From: Lachnospiraceae bacterium
GTDB lineage: Bacteria > Bacillota > Clostridia > Lachnospirales > Lachnospiraceae
Direction: 5' to 3'
Assembly: GCA_021769135.1 (NCBI GenBank)
Contig: JAETTM010000006.1
Location: 62,001-126,000 of the forward strand
Length of the DNA: 64,000 nt
Each line of letters opens with the position of its first letter. Positions within the stretch are counted from its first letter, which is position 1. This document shows positions 18,481-26,371 of the stretch, piece by piece. Under the pieces are notes generated by a model. It searched no databases. It was not told where the DNA came from and saw nothing but the letters and a program-made list of their open reading frames with translations. Both the position numbers and the translations under genes were made by a program.

Positions 18481-18564
18481 TGCGGAAGATGGAACTTGAA
18501 CCCACACGATGTAACCATCACAAGATCCTTAGTCTTGCTCGTCTGCCAATTCCGACACTTCCGC
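18481..18564 (-). tRNA. tRNA-Leu (anticodon AAG), copy 1, probably degenerate
   Basis: 84-nt class II tRNA with acceptor GCGGAAG/CTTCCGC and an anticodon loop CTAAGGA flanked by CAAGA/TCTTG, giving anticodon AAG (codon CUU). It has a long variable arm and no encoded CCA. It differs from copy 2 (20033-20116) at one base: T instead of C at the normally invariant position closing the T-loop (G53-C61 becomes G-U). No good promoter lies upstream, whereas copy 2 has one. It is probably a decaying duplicate. Confidence 0.88.
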
Positions 18565-18787
18565 ATAAAGCCCTGATAAATCATGAATTTACTCTTTTTC
18601 CACGCAAGATACTTTTTAGATTTCTGTCGTAAGACTACCCAATTTGGAGAAAGTAGTCTGACGAGTCACTATTTACTTCTTGTTCCTTTTATTATTTCTA
18701 ATCTTGCGAGAAAAGTAAAGGACTTTTTAAAAATATTGTGCATGGATAAAAGACACTGGTTTTGGCAGAATAGAAATGAGAAAAAAC
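18565..18787. other. AT-rich stretch between tRNA copy 1 and the toxin-antitoxin operon
   Basis: No gene is supported. AGACTAC and GTAGTCT (18634-18660) form a 7-bp inverted repeat with a 14-base loop, possibly a small hairpin. The tracked frames 18583 and 18669 lack starts and family resemblance. Confidence 0.4.
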
Positions 18788-18816
18788 TTGATTCATAGAT
18801 GGGACTATGGTATCTT
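18788..18816 (+). promoter_or_regulatory. Promoter of the toxin-antitoxin operon
   Basis: TTGATT (18788-18793) and TATCTT (18811-18816) with 17-bp spacing, 43 bp before the antitoxin start. Confidence 0.5.
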
Positions 18817-18858
18817 AAATTAAGAAGTATCAATGGCAAGAAGAAAGCAGGTGAGTTT

Positions 18859-19032
18859 ATGGCATATGCATTACAAAATGAAAAAGCGAATGAAACAATC
18901 AATTACGATAAAATGCTTAAAATGCTTGATCGGGGCATTGACGATATGGAGGCCGGAAGAGAATTGCCTTTAACAGAAGCTTTTGTTAAAATTACTGAAT
19001 TAAGGAACAGGCGGAGAAATGCAGAAGTATAA
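18859..19032 (+). CDS. Antitoxin of a ParE/RelE-type pair
   Basis: Small protein of 57 residues starting at ATG 18859 (GCAGGTGAG before it), giving 'MAYALQNEKANETINYDKMLKMLDRGIDDMEAGRELPLTEAFVKITELRNRRRNAEV'-type sequence. It ends in a basic tail. The acidic helical centre with 'DRGIDDMEAGRELP' is typical of antitoxins that wrap round a RelE/ParE toxin. The tracked start at 18799 would overlap the promoter. It overlaps the toxin gene by 14 bp, the standard coupling for such modules. The DNA-binding fold cannot be assigned with confidence. Confidence 0.75.
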   Translation: MAYALQNEKANETINYDKMLKMLDRGIDDMEAGRELPLTEAFVKITELRNRRRNAEV

Positions 19033-19351
19033 AGTTATCGTAACGTGGGAAGCTGTTTATGATATAACCGAAATTGCAGATTATATAGAAGCGCAGTTTG
19101 GGATAGCAAGGGCTGACCGCTTTCAGGAAGAGATAAAGGAGCGTTTGGATAAACTTGAAATATTAGGCGGTATTTTTGGAAAGACATATCTATGTTATCG
19201 TGGATATTCTATTTACAAAAACCCATTTCCGCCGTCTATTATTTTTTACATTATCATAGAATCCGAAAAAGAAATCCATGTCTTAAGGGTGTTGAGAGAG
19301 GAACGTGATTGGGAAAGCATTCTTACAAGGCAACGTGATTATACATACTAA
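19019..19351 (+). CDS. RelE/ParE-family toxin
   Basis: Toxin of 110 residues with the ParE/RelE fold pattern: 'YKVIVTWEAVYDITEIADYIEAQFG', then 'ADRFQEEIKERLDKLEILGG', then 'GYSIYKNPFPPSIIFYIIIESEKEIHVLRVLREERDWESIL'. The ending 'VLRVLREERDW' is the conserved C-terminal strand. RelE members cut mRNA in the ribosome, and ParE members poison gyrase. The sequence alone does not say which applies here. The pair sits between two copies of a tRNA gene next to an integrase stump, so it probably arrived with a mobile island and may have stabilised it. Confidence 0.88.
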   Translation: MQKYKVIVTWEAVYDITEIADYIEAQFGIARADRFQEEIKERLDKLEILGGIFGKTYLCYRGYSIYKNPFPPSIIFYIIIESEKEIHVLRVLREERDWESILTRQRDYTY

Positions 19352-19757
19352 AACGGTAAGATAATAGATTTTCTGAATGGCATATTTTAAAACTTTAAAG
19401 GTTTAAAATTCACACCGCCCACCATTCGGTGCGGACGATTTCCCGAATTTAAAATGAAATACAGAATTAAAGAAATATTTTAAACACCATTTTTCCCACA
19501 GGAAAACATCTTTATGGCAGCAGGGTTTATTTTAAACTCGGAATAGGGGTGTGTTTCCTCCGAACTTCTATTTAGGCGGTATCTATGGAAAAATCCACAT
19601 TCTAATTTAGCCATTTCTTACAATAGCAATAAGCAAGGCAACACCGGACAGGGATTGCTTATTATCTTTGTCGGGAAGTCCAACAAGGGTAGTCTCCACC
19701 CTTTCAGAACGCTTACTGGCAATGATAGGGAATCCTATCGCATAGCAAAAATCGTTT
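19352..19757. other. Gene-poor remnant stretch after the toxin gene
   Basis: The minus-strand frame 19607-19757 reads '...YAIGFPIIASKRSERVETTLVGLPDKDN...' and looks like the tail of a lost protein joined to the integrase stump, so the tracked ORF 19607-19849 spans a junction and is not a real gene. CACCG/CGGTG (19412-19430) forms a small hairpin inside a wider TTTAAAATTC/GAATTTAAA inverted repeat. Nothing else is supported. Confidence 0.45.
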
Positions 19758-19892
19758 CTATACGTTAAATTGATACTGATAAAGTTTGATTGTTTCCCCA
19801 GACAGATTTTTAATCCGGCAATGCGCTTTAAAGTCCTCGAAAGCTTCATCCACGGTTAGGTTGTATGAGTTTTTAAGGGATAATTTTTTCAT
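19758..19892 (-). pseudogene. N-terminal stump of a tyrosine recombinase (integrase)
   Basis: A strong site GAAAGGAGCATTTTC precedes ATG 19892. The 44 codons read 'MKKLSLKNSYNLTVDEAFED' then 'FKAHCRIKNLSGETIKLYQYQFNV' and stop at TAG. This is the start of the phage-integrase SAM-like core-binding domain ('TVDEAFEDFK...LSGETIKLY'). The rest of the core-binding domain and the whole catalytic domain (R-H-R-Y) are missing. It is too short for the ORF track. It begins 141 bp downstream of tRNA-Leu copy 2 and reads in the same direction, the usual place for an integrase of an element inserted in a tRNA gene. Confidence 0.75.
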
Positions 19893-19989
19893 GAAAATGC
19901 TCCTTTCTTATGCTCGTCAAACGCTTAGAAAACTTCAAAGCAGTCTTGCGAGTAAAAAAAGAACAGATAAAAATTTTTAGAAAAGAAAA

Positions 19990-20024
19990 ATCCCCGTAAA
20001 TACCAAATTTACGAGGTTTCCCAA
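19990..20024 (-). terminator. Terminator after tRNA-Leu copy 2
   Basis: On the minus strand, CCTCGTAAAT and ATTTACGGGG form a stem followed by ATTTTTCTTTTCT. Confidence 0.75.
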
Positions 20025-20032
20025 GGGTTAAA

Positions 20033-20116
20033 TGCGGAAGATGGGACTTGAACCCACACGATGTAACCATCACAAGATCCTTAGTCTTGCTCGTCTGCCA
20101 ATTCCGACACTTCCGC
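20033..20116 (-). tRNA. tRNA-Leu (anticodon AAG), copy 2
   Basis: 84-nt class II tRNA with intact acceptor, D, anticodon (AAG), variable and T arms. The T-stem is normal here (C at position 61), unlike copy 1. It has a consensus promoter and a terminator of its own, so it is the functional copy. It lies 1.5 kb from copy 1 with the toxin-antitoxin pair and integrase stump between. Confidence 0.95.
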
Positions 20117-20164
20117 ATACGCAATGGAAAATAACTTTATGTAAATTCCCATGCCGCGAGTAAT

Positions 20165-20193
20165 ATAATACCATTGCCCAGTGAAAAAGTCAA
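20165..20193 (-). promoter_or_regulatory. Promoter of tRNA-Leu copy 2
   Basis: On the minus strand TTGACT and TATTAT stand 17 bp apart, about 50 bp before the tRNA. Confidence 0.75.
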
Positions 20194-20270
20194 TGGATTT
20201 CCTCTAATTTTTTCCGGATTTTTTTCGATTGTTTTTCGATGCTTTTTTTGAAAAAATTTCAAATTATCAG

Positions 20271-20299
20271 TTGACAAATCAAAAAAAAAAAGATACAAT
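20271..20299 (+). promoter_or_regulatory. Promoter of tRNA-Leu(CAG)
   Basis: TTGACA (20271-20276) and TACAAT (20294-20299) with 17-bp spacing, an almost perfect consensus, starting transcription just before the tRNA. Confidence 0.88.
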
Positions 20300-20310
20300 A
20301 TGTTTTGCGT

Positions 20311-20394
20311 GCAGGAATGGCGGAATTGGCAGACGCGCACGGTTCAGGTCCGTGTGGTAGCAATACCATGAGAGTTCAAGTCTCTTTTCCTGCA
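20311..20394 (+). tRNA. tRNA-Leu (anticodon CAG)
   Basis: 84-nt class II tRNA with acceptor GCAGGAA/TTCCTGC. The anticodon loop TTCAGGT is closed by CACGG/CCGTG and gives anticodon CAG (codon CUG). A long variable arm is present and CCA is not encoded. It has its own promoter and terminator, and is divergent from tRNA-Leu(AAG) copy 2. Confidence 0.96.
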
Positions 20395-20402
20395 TTAAAT
20401 AA

Positions 20403-20445
20403 AACCTCGGAATACCGGCAAAATGGGATTCCGAGGTTGTTTGTT
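20403..20445 (+). terminator. Terminator of tRNA-Leu(CAG)
   Basis: AACCTCGGAAT and ATTCCGAGGTT form a perfect 11-bp stem followed by a T-rich GTTTGTT. Confidence 0.85.
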
Positions 20446-20523
20446 ATTAACACGGACTATGGCCCGAACAGATGAAAGCCTATGAAACCATCTTTCTTTT
20501 TATAAGAAACCTACTGACAGCCT

Positions 20524-20700
20524 TTACGCATACAGAACGAGACGCTTTTGAAATAATTCCAAGATATCCTCTACCGTTTCCATTGTATACCAAAGTTCTT
20601 GGTTGGAAATGTCATATCTCGCCCTGCCGCACAGGCCGTATGCTATAAAACAGCTAATTTCTATATAATCCAATAGCTATCCAAAAATTCAGTAACCTTT
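20524..20700 (-). pseudogene. Unrecognised decayed gene tail downstream of the HD-GYP gene
   Basis: On the minus strand one frame reads 'IEKVTEFLDSYWII' to a stop. A shifted frame continues 'EISCFIAYGLCGRARYDISN' and 'QELWYTMETVEDILELFQKR', ending at TAA. The two pieces look like one protein tail with a frameshift. No family is recognised. Confidence 0.3.
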
Positions 20701-21798
20701 TCAATCATCACAATATTTTTTTACAATAGCCTCAAATTCCTCACGGACTTCGGTAAAAGCTTGCAGCATCTTAGATGAAAACTCGCCGCTTTGCCCGTTT
20801 ATAATCATCTGAAACGCCTTATCCGTCTTGTACGCCGCTTTGTAGACCCGCCTTGATGTAAGCGCATCATAAACATCCACCAGGGAGACAATCTGTGCAG
20901 CAATGCTGATTTCCTCCCCCTTTAGGCCGTCCGGATAACCCTTCCCATCATATTTCTCATGATGATGCCTTGCGATATCATAGACATAACTGTAGAATTC
21001 TTCATCATCTATATGAATTAGCCTGTCAATAATTTCCGCCCCACGCGTCGTATGGGATTTAATCACTTCGAATTCGTCTTCGTTCAATTTGCTTGCTTTT
21101 AATATAATATTATCCGGAACCACTATCTTGCCAATATCATGCAAAACAGATGCCCGTCCAATCATTTCCACCTTTTCTTTTGTCAGTTCGTACTCCGGAT
21201 ACAGCTTCATTACACTTGTGCCAAGGCTAAAGGAAAACTCCCTGATTCTTTTTATATGCTGCTCCGATTCCAGGTTTCTGAACTCCACAATATTGCTTAA
21301 AGAGTCAACTATGATTTCATCCGTATGCTTTTGCTTTTCCGTCATAAGCTTCAGCATTTCATTTTGCTTTTTCAGCTTTTCCGTCTGCGTTTTTACCGTA
21401 ACCTCAAGCTGCCTTTTATACTGGAACACTTCCACCACGTTATCCACAAGCTGGGTTAACGCATCGGAATGGAACGGCTTTTTAATATAACTCACAATTC
21501 CGTATTCATATCCTATTTTCTCATACTCCGTCGTTTTATCATCAGTTATCATGATAAAAGGAATTCGTTTCAAAAAACCTTTTTGGCTCAGATGATTCAG
21601 CACCTTAAAATTATCTTTAGCCGGTATCATAATATTCACTAAAACAACGGCAATTGCAGAAGCATGCTTTCTGAAAACTTCAATCCCATCCCTTTCGTTC
21701 GCCACTTCCTGGATTTTATATTTGTCCTGTAATAACTCCACCAATCTGGAACGATTAGCATCATCGTCTTCAAGTATTAAAATCGTATCGCGTACCAT
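20701..21798 (-). CDS. Pseudo-receiver/HD-GYP phosphodiesterase
   Basis: Cytoplasmic protein of 365 residues. Residues 1-125 form a receiver domain with the acidic 'LEDDD' pocket and the 'IKKPF' lysine, but the phospho-acceptor Asp is replaced by Asn in 'VVLVNIMIPAKDNF' (codon AAT). A coiled coil of about 45 residues follows. The HD-GYP domain carries 'HDIGKIVVPDNI', 'ARHHHEKYDGKGYPDGLKGEEI' and 'AAQIVSLVDVYDALTSRRVYK', all catalytic motifs present, so cyclic di-GMP hydrolysis is likely. Without the Asp it probably cannot be phosphorylated in the usual way and may be controlled by binding. It lies 20 bp downstream of the FapA-like gene and was probably transcribed with it. Confidence 0.92.
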   Translation of the reverse strand: MVRDTILILEDDDANRSRLVELLQDKYKIQEVANERDGIEVFRKHASAIAVVLVNIMIPAKDNFKVLNHLSQKGFLKRIPFIMITDDKTTEYEKIGYEYGIVSYIKKPFHSDALTQLVDNVVEVFQYKRQLEVTVKTQTEKLKKQNEMLKLMTEKQKHTDEIIVDSLSNIVEFRNLESEQHIKRIREFSFSLGTSVMKLYPEYELTKEKVEMIGRASVLHDIGKIVVPDNIILKASKLNEDEFEVIKSHTTRGAEIIDRLIHIDDEEFYSYVYDIARHHHEKYDGKGYPDGLKGEEISIAAQIVSLVDVYDALTSRRVYKAAYKTDKAFQMIINGQSGEFSSKMLQAFTEVREEFEAIVKKYCDD

Positions 21799-21818
21799 TC
21801 CCTACATTTATCTCCTTC

Positions 21819-23885
21819 TTATAGTCTAACCATTACCACATTGCTGTTTCTCAGTTTAAAAATAATTCGGAACACCTGAGATGGCAACGTATATCGAATT
21901 GTATTAATGTCGATGATGCTCCCCTCATACGCATATCCTCTGACAATAACCGCTTTCATATCCTGGTCGGTCATATTGGTCAGCTTAGATATATCCGCAT
22001 CCAATTCGGCCAATTCATGATCCTTTGTAACAATAGCTGCATTTAGTTTTTGAATAAGTTCTACAGCCTTCTCTTTATTTGGGGGAAGCGTCTGCAAAAT
22101 CCGATTCCAATGCTCTTCCAACATTGACAATTCCCCTAAAATCTGCTCCCGCTTTGCCGCATATTCGGCTTGCTTCTTGTCGTAAAGTTTATTTTTCCCA
22201 ACCTCCAAAAGCGTCCTTAAGCGAGACTTGTTCCCTAAATTATATGTATCCACGCCCATTACCGCACAGGTTCTGCCGCCAAGAAGCATCCCCTTAGTAC
22301 CGGAAACAATCACTTTTCCCATCGTATAGATATTGCTGTTCATAATGTAATTGGCTTTTACATTGCCTTCCGCATTGATATTGGCGGCCTCGAAAAAGCT
22401 TCCCGAGACTTCCCCTTTCGCCTCAATGAAACAGTCGTATTTCGAGCAGCTGCCTTTCTTTATCATTACATTGCCGCCAGCTATTAACCTTCCCGCCTCC
22501 ACATTATGCTCCACTATAATATCCCCGGTTGCTGAAATATAGCCGCCGGAATAGACGCTGCCAATCACATAAACGGAGCCGTCAACCTCCAGCTTCCCTG
22601 TAACCGCTGTTACGTCTTCCCGGACGATAACCATATTGGTAATAATAATCTGCCCGTTAACATATTCGAATTTTCCGCCAAACGCTGCAAGATATGTCAC
22701 CCCATCCGGCGCAACTGTGAAGCCTTTCCCTTTTAACGGCTTTTTTTCAATTCCGCTGTTTGCGTGAAGCACTTCGCCAAAAACGTTCTGCCCATCCGTT
22801 CCTTTCTTAGCCGGATGATATAGGGCAATCCTTTCCCCTTCATCCACCATCTCAAACGCTTCGATATTTGCATAATCAACGCCCCCGTCCGGGAGAGGGG
22901 CCGGGATACGGGGCAAATCAAGACGGACGAAAAACTCATACCAGCCGTTTTCGCCGGTCTCAGCAGGCGTTCCCTCCGCAATCAATATTTTTTCGTTCAT
23001 CCGCCTTTTTTTAACCATATCGGTAATGGCTTCATGTTTAATTCCAATGGAGATGCCCCTCATCTTCAATGTCTCATAAATGTCGTCTTCTGTAACCGTA
23101 TTCCCTGGAATCCTTTGGATAAAGGCAAAAGCTTTCGTTCCGTTTTCCTCTACAAAAATACTGAATTCCTTTTTCGTCCAAGACTTCAGGTCGATTCCCA
23201 ACTTATCTGCGGTTGTATACTTCGCTGTTTTTTCCTTTAATAATTGCTCCCTTTTTTCCTTCATGTCCGTTCCGGAAAAAATCAGTTTTGCATAAGACGA
23301 CACATCCAGGCCAGCCTCCAGGCCAAGGCGTATTTCCTTCATCTGCCAGTGGCTGAATAAATAATTGGTATAGCAGGATACTTTTAGCTTTTTCTCCAAA
23401 CCAAGGCGTATTTCCCTCATCTGCATCCAGTTATACTGGGAATTAGCATATACAGATACATCCAGTTCCTCATACAGCCCTATCCTGATTTCATGAATCT
23501 GCTGCACATACATGTCGTCGGTAAGCCATGTATCTATAGGGAGGCCGTCTTCCAAGGCAAGCCTAATCTGCTCCAGCTCATCATCCACAAATCCCCTCTC
23601 CAAATAACCGGTAAGGTCATTAGAAGAATAAATGGAAAGCCTAATCTGCTTCATAGTCTCATAGCTGTACGAAGGCTCCGCATATATCGAAACGTCTACT
23701 TTATCTTTAATCCCCATTCGAATCTGCTCCATTTGGAGCCAATTGAATTCCGGATTGGAATACAAAGAGGTATCCAGCCCTTCTTCTTTGCCGAGAAGAA
23801 TTTCCTGGTATTGCTCTTTCATATATTCGGACTTTTCTATTATTTCTAACTGAGAATTTCGGGGCGAATATTGATTCACATGCAT
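21819..23885 (-). CDS. FapA/DUF342 family protein with an N-terminal repeat array
   Basis: Protein of 688 residues. The first 200 residues are seven to eight tandem repeats of about 26 residues with the consensus '(F/Y)xxxQMxEIRLGLExGLDVSxYAxx'. The rest is a DUF342/FapA region: a linker domain, then the right-handed beta-helix made of 'VDGSVYVIGSVYSGGYISATG', 'GGNVMIKKGSC' and 'AEGNVKANYIMNSNIYTMGKV', and a C-terminal coiled coil. FapA-type proteins were named for flagellar assembly, but many act in other cell-surface or signalling processes. The partner in this operon is an HD-GYP protein, which points to a signalling role. A TATAAT (23927-23932, minus) lies upstream. Confidence 0.85.
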   Translation of the reverse strand: MHVNQYSPRNSQLEIIEKSEYMKEQYQEILLGKEEGLDTSLYSNPEFNWLQMEQIRMGIKDKVDVSIYAEPSYSYETMKQIRLSIYSSNDLTGYLERGFVDDELEQIRLALEDGLPIDTWLTDDMYVQQIHEIRIGLYEELDVSVYANSQYNWMQMREIRLGLEKKLKVSCYTNYLFSHWQMKEIRLGLEAGLDVSSYAKLIFSGTDMKEKREQLLKEKTAKYTTADKLGIDLKSWTKKEFSIFVEENGTKAFAFIQRIPGNTVTEDDIYETLKMRGISIGIKHEAITDMVKKRRMNEKILIAEGTPAETGENGWYEFFVRLDLPRIPAPLPDGGVDYANIEAFEMVDEGERIALYHPAKKGTDGQNVFGEVLHANSGIEKKPLKGKGFTVAPDGVTYLAAFGGKFEYVNGQIIITNMVIVREDVTAVTGKLEVDGSVYVIGSVYSGGYISATGDIIVEHNVEAGRLIAGGNVMIKKGSCSKYDCFIEAKGEVSGSFFEAANINAEGNVKANYIMNSNIYTMGKVIVSGTKGMLLGGRTCAVMGVDTYNLGNKSRLRTLLEVGKNKLYDKKQAEYAAKREQILGELSMLEEHWNRILQTLPPNKEKAVELIQKLNAAIVTKDHELAELDADISKLTNMTDQDMKAVIVRGYAYEGSIIDINTIRYTLPSQVFRIIFKLRNSNVVMVRL

Positions 23886-23985
23886 ATCGAAACTTAGCCT
23901 TTCATTAAAATTGTGTAATATACGATATTATACAATATTTATGCGAAAAAATCTATAGGAAATTTACCCTGCAAACACTCTCTTT

Positions 23986-24129
23986 GTAACAGTTCAGCCT
24001 TTCGGCTGCCCTGTTACGGAACCCGGCCATTTTGAGTTTTGCCTGCGGCAAAAGGGCCGGATTCGTTGCCACCTCTGCACATTGGCACGGACTTTGCAGC
24101 AAGTGCAAAGTCCTGGGCTGAACTGTTAC
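23986..24129. repeat. Palindromic intergenic element, family R2
   Basis: The ends GTAACAGTTCAGCC and GGCTGAACTGTTAC are perfect 14-bp inverted repeats 144 bp apart end to end. Inside are three further perfect or near-perfect stems: CAGCC/GGCTG, TTTTGCC-TGC-GGCAAAA within CCGGCC/GGCCGG, and GGACTTTGCA/TGCAAAGTCC. It has the form of a MITE or REP-like unit and encodes nothing. It lies between the FapA-like and aminopeptidase genes. Confidence 0.75.
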
Positions 24130-24156
24130 CTCTCTTTGCCTATTCTCCCTGACGCA

Positions 24157-25971
24157 TCACTTTATGGGCGCCGTCGCCTCCGCCAGCCATTCCCGCTCTT
24201 CTTCGGTCAAATACTCTTGTGTCTTTGCATACACCTGTTCGTGGTAGTGGTTCAGCCGCTCCACATCCGCCGGCTGCATATAGGAAATGTCGATTCCTTC
24301 CCTGTCAATGGGCACAAAGGTAAGGGTGCGGAAGCGCATAAACTGCCCATCCCCATTTTTCTCCGCATTTTCCGCCACAAGGATATTTTCTATACGGATG
24401 CCATGGCTGTTCTCCTTGTAAACCCCCGGTTCGTTGGAAACAATCATCCCCGGCTCGATTACCGCCTCCTTCATTGCGGATGTATAGCGCCAGCGTATGT
24501 TCTGGGGGCCTTCGTGGACATTCAGCATATAGCCGATGCCATGCCCTGTTCCGCATTTATAATCAATCCCTTTCTCCCAAAGGGGCTGCCTGGCCAGGAT
24601 GTCCAGGTTCCTCCCTGTACACCCATATAAAAATTTCGCATCCGTCAGATGCAGCATCCCCATGGCCACTAACGTATAATGCATCCTTATTTCATCGCTT
24701 ATTTCCCCTAGCACAATTGTCCTGGTCACATCCGTAGTTCCGCCCAGATACTGTCCGCCGGAGTCCACCAGGAGCATCCCTTCCTCAGAGAGCACTTTAT
24801 GGTTCTCCTCCGTGGCTTCATAATGCATCATAGCCGCGCTGTCTTTATAAGCGCTGATAGTGGGAAAAGATAAATCCAGGAAGCCTTCCGTATTCCGGCG
24901 CAGGTTATCCAAGTATTCCGCAGCCGATACTTCCGTTATCTCCTGTTTCCCGATATTCTTTTTCAGCCAGTAAATAAATTTGATAACGGCTGCGCTGTCC
25001 TTCCGATACACCTCTTCGATTTTTGAAAGCTCCGTAGCGTTTTTTACCGCCTTCATTAACTCTGTCGGGTTATCCCCCGCCACAGGCTCCGTATGTCCGG
25101 CAACCGCTTTATATAATGCAAAGCTAATGTTATTCTCATCCACCAGGACCTTCCCTTTATAATCGTATCCATCCAGGAAATCCCCGATTTCCTCATATCC
25201 TTTCACCGTAATATGGTTATCCCTGGCATACCGGGCGAATTCCTCCGTCACCTCTGGCTGTTGGATAAAAAAGTACATTTCCTCCATAGTCAGGAAGCCG
25301 TAGGACAGGGCCACCGGGTTGCACTTCACGTCATTTCCCCTGATATTGAGAAGCCACATCAGGTCATCCAGTTTGCTTAATAAAAGGTATTGCGCCCCCG
25401 CTTCTTTTACTTTTTCCCGCACATCCTTTAACTTTTCCCCTACGCTCCTGCCGCTTATTTCGTCCTGCAGAACCGTCACTTCATGACAGGGCAGCTTCGG
25501 GCGGTCCGCCCATACTCCTGCCGCCAAATCCATCCCATAGCAGATTTCTATCCCTTTCCCCCCCGGCGCTTTCCCAGCCAGCTTTTTTTCCAGCTTGCGG
25601 CCTTCCATGCAGCTTACCGTACGCCCATCAAAGCCCAGCTTTTGCCCCTCCTTCATGTTCTCATATAAGAAATCCGGTATCTCCGGCACCCCTTCTTCCT
25701 GCATCCGGAACAAAGTTACCCCCGTTCCCTCCAGTTCCCGTTCCGCTTGTATGAAATACCGCCCGTCCGTCCACAGGCCTGCCATATCCTGCCCGACCAC
25801 CAATGTTCCGTTAGAGCCCGTAAATCCCGAAAAATATTCCCTGGCCTTAAAAAAATCATCCACATATTCCGAATTATGAAAATCGGACGTAGGAATCATA
25901 TAAAAATCCACGCCTTCCTTTCGCATCTCACTCCTTAATAATGTCAGCCTTGTTTGAATCTTCTCATTCAT
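24157..25971 (-). CDS. Xaa-Pro aminopeptidase (aminopeptidase P, M24B, three-domain form)
   Basis: Cytoplasmic metallopeptidase of 604 residues that removes the first residue from peptides with proline second. Length matches the three-domain (XPNPEP1-like) form, with two creatinase-like N-terminal domains ('YMIPTSDFHNSEYVDDFF', 'GLWTDGRYF') and a pita-bread catalytic domain. Metal ligands are visible: two Asp in 'LLVDSGGQYLGGTTDVTRT', His in 'GTGHGIGYMLNVHEGP', Glu in 'IVSNEPGVYKE' and Glu in 'GIRIENILV'. It likely helps recycle proline-rich peptides. A cupin remnant lies directly upstream on the same strand. Confidence 0.96.
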   Translation of the reverse strand: MNEKIQTRLTLLRSEMRKEGVDFYMIPTSDFHNSEYVDDFFKAREYFSGFTGSNGTLVVGQDMAGLWTDGRYFIQAERELEGTGVTLFRMQEEGVPEIPDFLYENMKEGQKLGFDGRTVSCMEGRKLEKKLAGKAPGGKGIEICYGMDLAAGVWADRPKLPCHEVTVLQDEISGRSVGEKLKDVREKVKEAGAQYLLLSKLDDLMWLLNIRGNDVKCNPVALSYGFLTMEEMYFFIQQPEVTEEFARYARDNHITVKGYEEIGDFLDGYDYKGKVLVDENNISFALYKAVAGHTEPVAGDNPTELMKAVKNATELSKIEEVYRKDSAAVIKFIYWLKKNIGKQEITEVSAAEYLDNLRRNTEGFLDLSFPTISAYKDSAAMMHYEATEENHKVLSEEGMLLVDSGGQYLGGTTDVTRTIVLGEISDEIRMHYTLVAMGMLHLTDAKFLYGCTGRNLDILARQPLWEKGIDYKCGTGHGIGYMLNVHEGPQNIRWRYTSAMKEAVIEPGMIVSNEPGVYKENSHGIRIENILVAENAEKNGDGQFMRFRTLTFVPIDREGIDISYMQPADVERLNHYHEQVYAKTQEYLTEEEREWLAEATAPIK

Positions 25972-26206
25972 TTTCCATCATTTCCTTTCTTATTCCAGTT
26001 CCGCAAATTTCAGACTTTTGCTGTTTTCCAGTTCCGCAAATCTCCACAATCGTTTTATCCGTTTTTATCAGTTCTCTTTTGCTTTTTCCGTCCGGCACAA
26101 ATCTGAATACAATAAATTCGACTATATCATCGGTATTATTTTCAAATGTATGAATACTGTTGTGCACTCTCACGATATCACCGGGAACTGCTTTGCCCCT
26201 TTCTGA
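25964..26206 (-). pseudogene. C-terminal remnant of a cupin-domain protein
   Basis: The frame contains 'KAVPGDIVRVHNSIHTFENNT' and 'DDIVEFIVFRFVPDGKS', the second half of a small cupin barrel. Stops (TAA TAA) lie just upstream and the first cupin motif is missing. Its end runs into two copies of the TTTGCGGAACTGGAA repeat border (family R1), so the reading frame ends in 'ICGTGKQQKSEICGTG'. It is a truncated gene whose tail was replaced or extended by repeat DNA. The track starts it at 26173. Confidence 0.65.
25989..26046. repeat. Short relic of repeat family R1
   Basis: Two R1 borders, each CCAGTTCCGCAAAT, stand 41 bp apart with 'TTTTGCTGTTTT' between. This is an R1 unit whose central stem-loop has been deleted. 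Another single border lies near 29824-29848. Confidence 0.6.
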
Positions 26207-26371
26207 ATTAATTTATTATACCAGCTTTCCTGCCAAAGCACAAATATTTCCAGAATTTTTTCACTTTTCCCTACAATTCCTCCCTGTTTTATGGTATGAT
26301 GTAGTTGTTAATGGTCTTTTTTTACCATACCCACCGATAACTTGTAACATAATCTTGAAAGGGGGCCAGCT

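Noticed and set aside
19607-19849. 80-aa ORF near the integrase stump
   Set aside because: The frame crosses the true integrase start in another frame and joins unrelated pieces; only the 44-codon integrase start has a ribosome-binding site.
19873-20124. 83-aa ORF overlapping tRNA-Leu copy 2
   Set aside because: It lies on the tRNA gene itself and has no independent support.
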